Origin: Sphingomonadaceae bacterium
GTDB taxonomy: Bacteria; Pseudomonadota; Alphaproteobacteria; Sphingomonadales; Sphingomonadaceae
Direction: 5' to 3'
Length of the DNA: 46,102 bases
Assembly: GCA_025359425.1 (NCBI GenBank)
Contig: JANYGC010000048.1
Coordinates: forward strand, 1 to 46,102
How positions within the stretch are numbered: position 1 is the first letter of the stretch; every line of letters begins with the position of its first letter. The notes below the pieces were generated by a model. It ran no database searches. It saw only the letters and a list, made by a program, of their open reading frames with translations, and was not told the origin of the DNA. Of this stretch, positions 42,441 to 46,102 are shown one piece after another. The translations under genes and the position numbers were made by a program.

Positions 42441-43637
42441 GTGAAAGAGCCACAATCTACCGGGGAAACAACAGTCGACCATTCGACAAACGTTTCCGCA
42501 CAAAAAATCCAGGCTGCGATGCCGAACGAGCCACGTATCGGCATGCTCGAATTCAAGGCACTCGCAGAGACCATCCCCAACTTGGTGTTCGTCACCGACA
42601 GCAATGGATCCAACATCTACACGAACATCGTGTATTCGCGGTATAGTGGCGTTGCCCCAGAGTCGCTACTTGGCGACGGATGGGTCTGCGCCCTGCATCC
42701 CGACGATCAGGAACGAGCCAAGAAGCTTTGGGCTGAATGCGCTGAGTCAGGAAAAGCCTACGACGTACGCTACCGGTTCAGGCGCTTTGATGGTGATTAT
42801 CGCTGGCACGTTGTCCGCGGCTTGCCGTTGCGCGACGCGCGCGGCGCGATCGTACGCTGGATGGGGACGTGCACCGACGTTGATGACCTCATCACATCGA
42901 TCGGTTCCAAGACAAACTCCGAGGCAGTTCTCAATGCATTGGGGCACGACACCGGAATAATCCTGTACGCAAAGGATTCCGCTGGTCGCTTCATATATGC
43001 CAATGACGCGACGATCGAGACGATTGGGCTGCCCATGGAACAAATCCTCGGCAGATCAACAGACGATTTTGCTCCGGGATCAGCGCAATCTGCATCAATT
43101 CAGGCGAACAACGACCTCGCCTTGCGGTCCACGGACGGTGTCGTCGTTGAAGAGAATTGGCTCGCTCCTGATGGAACCCTGCGCACATACCGGTCGCGCA
43201 AGGCAAAATTGCAACTGGCCGACGGAACCATTGGGCTGGCTGCGGCGATGATTGACGTCACGGCCGAGAAAAACCTGGAGAAGTTGCTTCTCCAATCAAG
43301 TGTACGATACCGCAGCTGGCTGGATGCAATTCCGGTTGCGACCTTCGAGGCCGATCGCCTGGGCCGCATAATCGGGCTCAATCAACATTGGCTGGACACG
43401 TGCGGGATCAGCGTTTGCGATGAGCCTCACGCGTTGAGCGATCTGATTGTGCAAGAAGCGCAAGAAGATTTTGGGGCAGAGTGGGCGGCGTGTGTGAAAC
43501 ACGGTCAACCCCTCAGTCTGGACCTGCCAATTTACGATCACTTCGAAAAGCGAGTGCGCATTTCTAGCGTGACTGCATTTTCGGGCTCCATGCTTGGAGC
43601 ACCGGATAGCGACCATTGGTACGGCAGCTTTAGTTAG
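42441..43637 (+). CDS. PAS-domain sensor protein without output domain
   Basis: The protein has 398 residues from GTG at 42441 (GAGGATC upstream). Three PAS domains are visible: about 38-160 (ALAETIPNLVFVTDSNGSNI, ending VRWMGTCTDVDD, a PAS_3-like fold), 165-285 (GIILYAKDSAGRFIYANDAT, then GTIGLAAAMIDVTAEK) and 290-390 (WLDAIPVATFEADRLGRIIG). There is no histidine kinase, GGDEF or other output domain; the protein ends shortly after the third PAS. It may act by protein contact or be a truncated sensor kinase. It begins about 45 bp from the IS5-family element, which could have altered its promoter. Soluble, no membrane helices. Confidence 0.8.
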   Translation: MKEPQSTGETTVDHSTNVSAQKIQAAMPNEPRIGMLEFKALAETIPNLVFVTDSNGSNIYTNIVYSRYSGVAPESLLGDGWVCALHPDDQERAKKLWAECAESGKAYDVRYRFRRFDGDYRWHVVRGLPLRDARGAIVRWMGTCTDVDDLITSIGSKTNSEAVLNALGHDTGIILYAKDSAGRFIYANDATIETIGLPMEQILGRSTDDFAPGSAQSASIQANNDLALRSTDGVVVEENWLAPDGTLRTYRSRKAKLQLADGTIGLAAAMIDVTAEKNLEKLLLQSSVRYRSWLDAIPVATFEADRLGRIIGLNQHWLDTCGISVCDEPHALSDLIVQEAQEDFGAEWAACVKHGQPLSLDLPIYDHFEKRVRISSVTAFSGSMLGAPDSDHWYGSFS

Positions 43638-43783
43638 CGTGGCAATCACCGCACTTGTCAAATTTGCAATTCAACTTTGGGCGTTTTCCATTACTGGTCG
43701 AGACGTAATTCTCGACGACTGTATTCTTTCCCTCCGCCATCACAAGGTCGGATCCAGGTGAACATTGTTAGCTTGATGCCCTC

Positions 43784-44146
43784 ATGAGCTCATCGCAGCA
43801 AGGTTTCGGTGCCATGGCCGCTTCGCCTCTTCAACTCGCGAAAATTGCCTATGCCGAGCGTCGACGTCGCGATCAGGAAATAGCTGGATCAGAGATATTC
43901 GGCGAACCTGCCTGGGACCTATTGCTCTTTCTTTTCATTGCTATGCAGGAAGGTAGGATCGTGGCGCTCTCGACACTGCTCGATGCCATCGCCGTTCCGC
44001 CAACGACGGCTATCCGCTGGTTAAAGGTGCTGGAGACCAAGGACTTCGTTGAGCCGACACGACAAAACACCGATCATCAAAGCTCGGTTACATTATCCGA
44101 ACATGGAAATTTGACGATACTTCAGTTCTTTAGCGAACGTCGTTGA
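43784..44146 (+). CDS. MarR-like winged-helix regulator
   Basis: This 120-residue protein has an N-terminal helix (LAKIAYAERRRRDQEI) and a winged-helix core: EPAWDLLLFLFIAMQEGRIV, then LLDAIAVPPTTAIRWLKVLE (recognition helix) and the wing ETKDFVEPTRQNTDHQSSVTLSEHG. This is typical of short MarR-type regulators common in sphingomonads. The operator and target genes cannot be named. It lies between the PAS protein and the glycosyltransferase genes with its own spacing, so it is probably monocistronic. Confidence 0.78.
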   Translation: MSSSQQGFGAMAASPLQLAKIAYAERRRRDQEIAGSEIFGEPAWDLLLFLFIAMQEGRIVALSTLLDAIAVPPTTAIRWLKVLETKDFVEPTRQNTDHQSSVTLSEHGNLTILQFFSERR

Positions 44147-44427
44147 CGTCACTGTTGCTTCTAAAAAATCCCGTTTGAAACCCGACGAAGCCTGTTGATG
44201 GAAAATCAAGCGTGATCAACGGACCGACGTCGTTCAGACCGATGTGACGCTGACGGGCGTGCCGATTCGCGACAACGGCGAGGCTGCCGCGCTAGGCGGT
44301 GATCGGTAAGGCCCAAGCGACTCCCCTGGTCCGTTCGGCTCGTCAGGATCGCGAGCGTGACCAACCCGACGTGAAATGTTCACAGCGCTTCGTTGAACTT
44401 TTACCGGCACGAGAGCGCATACCCGCG
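44147..44427. other. Intergenic region, nothing recognised
   Basis: The region between the MarR-like gene and the 3' end of the glycosyltransferase has no supported gene and no clear hairpin terminator. It is AT-richer near 44160-44215. Confidence 0.4.
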
Positions 44428-45984
44428 TTAGCCAGCTGCACGCCAATCATCGGCCGTAGAATCGTCGGCCGGCAATCCAGGCGTCGGTTCGCCGTCGGGG
44501 TTTTGTCGGCGATCAATCAAGCCAGCCTGTCCCGGTATTCTGATCGCTGCCTGCACATCACTATTAAACCCGCTGCGCGGAACTGCGGCCCAATTCGTCT
44601 CCTTGCGAAGATACGAGTGGATGCCCCGTAACCGATAAATCAAATTGAGCTGTCTATAGCCGAAATTCTCCATGATTGCGGCGAGCGAGATCAAGGCAAG
44701 CGTGCGGGCACTCGGTGTACGCCGCAACTGTTTTTCTTCCAGCACGAGAGCACCAATACTAACGCCTGTACCAAAAGCGAGCGTGAGGCTGAAAAAGGAG
44801 AGTGCGATCGTTGGTGACACGGTTCCCACTGCCAGGGACGCCAAGACGCTCAGGTAGCCAATCAGTTCGAGCGGGGGGCCGATGACGTCTTCGAGGATCA
44901 GGAGCGGCAGCGCGATCATGCCGATCCGGCCATACTTCGGGTTGAACAGCATGTTGCGGTGAGCGACGACCGTCTCGATCGCGCCCTGCTGCCAGCGTGA
45001 GCGCTGGTTGCGCAAACCGACCAGCCGTTCGGGTACCTCGGTCCAGCAGACTGCTTCGGGAACGAAGCCAATTTTATAATCAGCCTTTTTGTTGCGCATG
45101 TGTCGATGGAGGCGCATTATTATTTCTAGATCCTCGCCCACGGTATCGTGGCGGTAACCACCGACTTCGACCAGCACCGACCGGCGGAACACGCCGAATG
45201 CGCCGGATATGAGCAGCAACATCGACAGCCGCGAACTTGCAACCCGCGAAACAAGGAATGCGCGCATATATTCCACAATCTGGAATCGCGGCAGCCAACG
45301 TGGCGACAGACCAGCGCGCGAAATGTGGCCACCGCGTACGGTACTGCCATTGACGACCCGGATGGCCCCCCCCACGGCGATCAGGCGTCCATCATCCCAC
45401 AAAAACGGCTCGATCGCGCGGAGCAGGCCGTCAGGCTCGATGATGGAGTCGGCATCAATCACGCAGACAAGCGGGCGCTGGGCATAACCCAGCCCGGCGT
45501 TGACGGCGTCGGCCTTTCGGCCATTTTCCTTGTCGATCACGACGAGTTTTGGGTGCGATGGCGAACTGTAGACTCCGCGCACACGCGTCCGGTGAAGCAC
45601 CGTCACGGGCGATCGCTCGAGCGGTACCAACTGAAACGCCTCGAGTAACTGGCTCAACGTCTGGTCGGTAGAACCGTCGTTGACGACGATGACTTCGTGA
45701 TCGGGATATTGAAGGGCGAGAAGGGCGCTGACGCTCTCGACGATGGACAGCTCTTCGTTAAACGATGGCGCGATGACCGATACGGGCGGTACCAGGCTTT
45801 CGCTGCGCGACCAGAGATCGACCGATCTTTCGAAGGGTCTTAGACGGATGGCAAACACCCACGACGCCGTCGCGAGCTGAACGAGCGACACGAAATTTCG
45901 GCAGAGAACGGAGATGATTCCAGCCCAGGCAAGGCCAGTAACAACCGCTTTGCCGGTCTCGATGAGATGATCAATCACGGTCAC
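44428..45984 (-). CDS. Processive family-2 glycosyltransferase (PgaC/hyaluronan-synthase-like)
   Basis: The protein has 518 residues from GTG at 45984; the GTGA there overlaps the stop of the upstream HEAT gene, which decides the start (the frame stays open to 46068). N-terminal membrane segments (about 10-60) precede a GT-A domain: VSVIAPSFNEELSIVESV, VIVVNDGSTDQT, VCVIDADSIIE (DxD-type), VGEDLEIIMRLH, and QRSRWQQG (QxxRW), the full set for a processive beta-glycosyltransferase. C-terminal membrane helices follow (LPLLILEDVIGPPLELIGYL and more). It would polymerise and export a beta-linked polysaccharide such as poly-N-acetylglucosamine; the sugar is not determined. Confidence 0.88.
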   Translation of the reverse strand: MTVIDHLIETGKAVVTGLAWAGIISVLCRNFVSLVQLATASWVFAIRLRPFERSVDLWSRSESLVPPVSVIAPSFNEELSIVESVSALLALQYPDHEVIVVNDGSTDQTLSQLLEAFQLVPLERSPVTVLHRTRVRGVYSSPSHPKLVVIDKENGRKADAVNAGLGYAQRPLVCVIDADSIIEPDGLLRAIEPFLWDDGRLIAVGGAIRVVNGSTVRGGHISRAGLSPRWLPRFQIVEYMRAFLVSRVASSRLSMLLLISGAFGVFRRSVLVEVGGYRHDTVGEDLEIIMRLHRHMRNKKADYKIGFVPEAVCWTEVPERLVGLRNQRSRWQQGAIETVVAHRNMLFNPKYGRIGMIALPLLILEDVIGPPLELIGYLSVLASLAVGTVSPTIALSFFSLTLAFGTGVSIGALVLEEKQLRRTPSARTLALISLAAIMENFGYRQLNLIYRLRGIHSYLRKETNWAAVPRSGFNSDVQAAIRIPGQAGLIDRRQNPDGEPTPGLPADDSTADDWRAAG

Positions 45985-46102
45985 GCTGCAGTCGCCAACA
46001 CCGAGAGGCCTCCGAGTGGAGCGGAACGCAGCTTCTGCAGTGCCTCGGTTGCGCGCGTGCGTACCCACCAGGATTGATGCTGCACGAGGCTGAGCAGGAT
46101 CA
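45981..46102 (-). CDS. HEAT-repeat protein, C-terminal end (cut by window edge)
   Basis: A minus-strand frame enters from the window edge and ends at TGA 45981-45983. The visible 39-40 residues read LLSLVQHQSWWVRTRATEAL and continue to a short tail, matching a HEAT repeat (paired helices with the W-x-R-x-x-A pattern). Its stop overlaps the GTG start of the glycosyltransferase (GTGA), so the two are translationally coupled. HEAT proteins paired with such glycosyltransferases are seen in other proteobacteria. The rest lies outside the window. Confidence 0.65.
   Translation of the reverse strand, partial: ILLSLVQHQSWWVRTRATEALQKLRSAPLGGLSVLATAA

Noticed and set aside
1..46102. CRISPR arrays, tRNA or rRNA genes
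   Set aside because: No regularly spaced identical repeats and no tRNA or rRNA-like sequence was recognised.

Overview
The window looks like chromosome or large-plasmid DNA of an alphaproteobacterium, most likely a sphingomonad. This is inferred from the GC-rich coding style, the sphingomonad-type MarR and TIR/TolB/TPR proteins, and IS5-family elements with CTAG target duplications; no 16S rRNA or tRNA is present to confirm it. The centre (about 7-40.4 kb) is a dense, GC-rich block of tightly coupled operons. The two ends (1-7 kb and 40.4-46.1 kb) are looser and contain insertion sequences, gene remnants and isolated accessory genes.

Layout. 1-196: tail of an IS5-family element. 442-3100: a secreted TPR protein, a cupin and a small secreted protein. 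3678-5465: a TIR/TolB-like/TPR protein. 5713-6486: an IS6-family transposase broken by two stop codons. 6970-14607 (minus): a compact VirB-type IV secretion operon in the order virB2-3-4-6-8-9-10-11, with a second, divergently transcribed VirB2-like gene at about 14.7 kb. 15312-17205: NADP-glutamate dehydrogenase and a PycTM-like (DUF5706) membrane protein. 17207-18184 (minus): a CcmI/NrfG-like TPR protein.

18274-40415 is the most interesting part. A plus-strand operon encodes a fusion of an FAD oxidoreductase, two cyclic-nucleotide-binding domains and a four-cluster [4Fe-4S] module, then a membrane b-type cytochrome, an FHA-TM-decaheme c-type cytochrome and a CpdA-like cyclic-nucleotide phosphodiesterase. 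Facing it is a minus-strand operon (33477 to 24208) encoding a pentaheme c554-like cytochrome, a lipoprotein with two HbpS/GlcG-like domains, an outer-membrane beta-barrel and a 1348-residue decaheme cytochrome ending in an LVIVD-type propeller. A divergent plus-strand operon follows (CHASE2 adenylate cyclase, SH3 protein, M48 protease, second CHASE2 cyclase), and then a minus-strand TPR-FecR pair.

Working model (inference): electrons move from NAD(P)H through FAD and Fe-S clusters to membrane heme b, then to periplasmic multiheme c and across the outer membrane through a barrel-cytochrome conduit, or in the reverse direction. The same locus carries enzymes to make (two cyclases), sense (two binding domains in the oxidoreductase) and degrade (phosphodiesterase) a cyclic nucleotide. 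I do not recognise this as a described system. I count 25 c-type heme motifs in three proteins plus a likely di-heme b subunit.

Right end. 40518-40645 holds a diverged direct repeat of 6665-6842, so the two copies flank the central block. It is followed by a frameshifted PepSY remnant, a truncated phage terminase cut by an IS5-family element (41546-42392), a PAS-only sensor, a MarR-like regulator, and a processive family-2 glycosyltransferase coupled to a HEAT-repeat protein that runs off the window.
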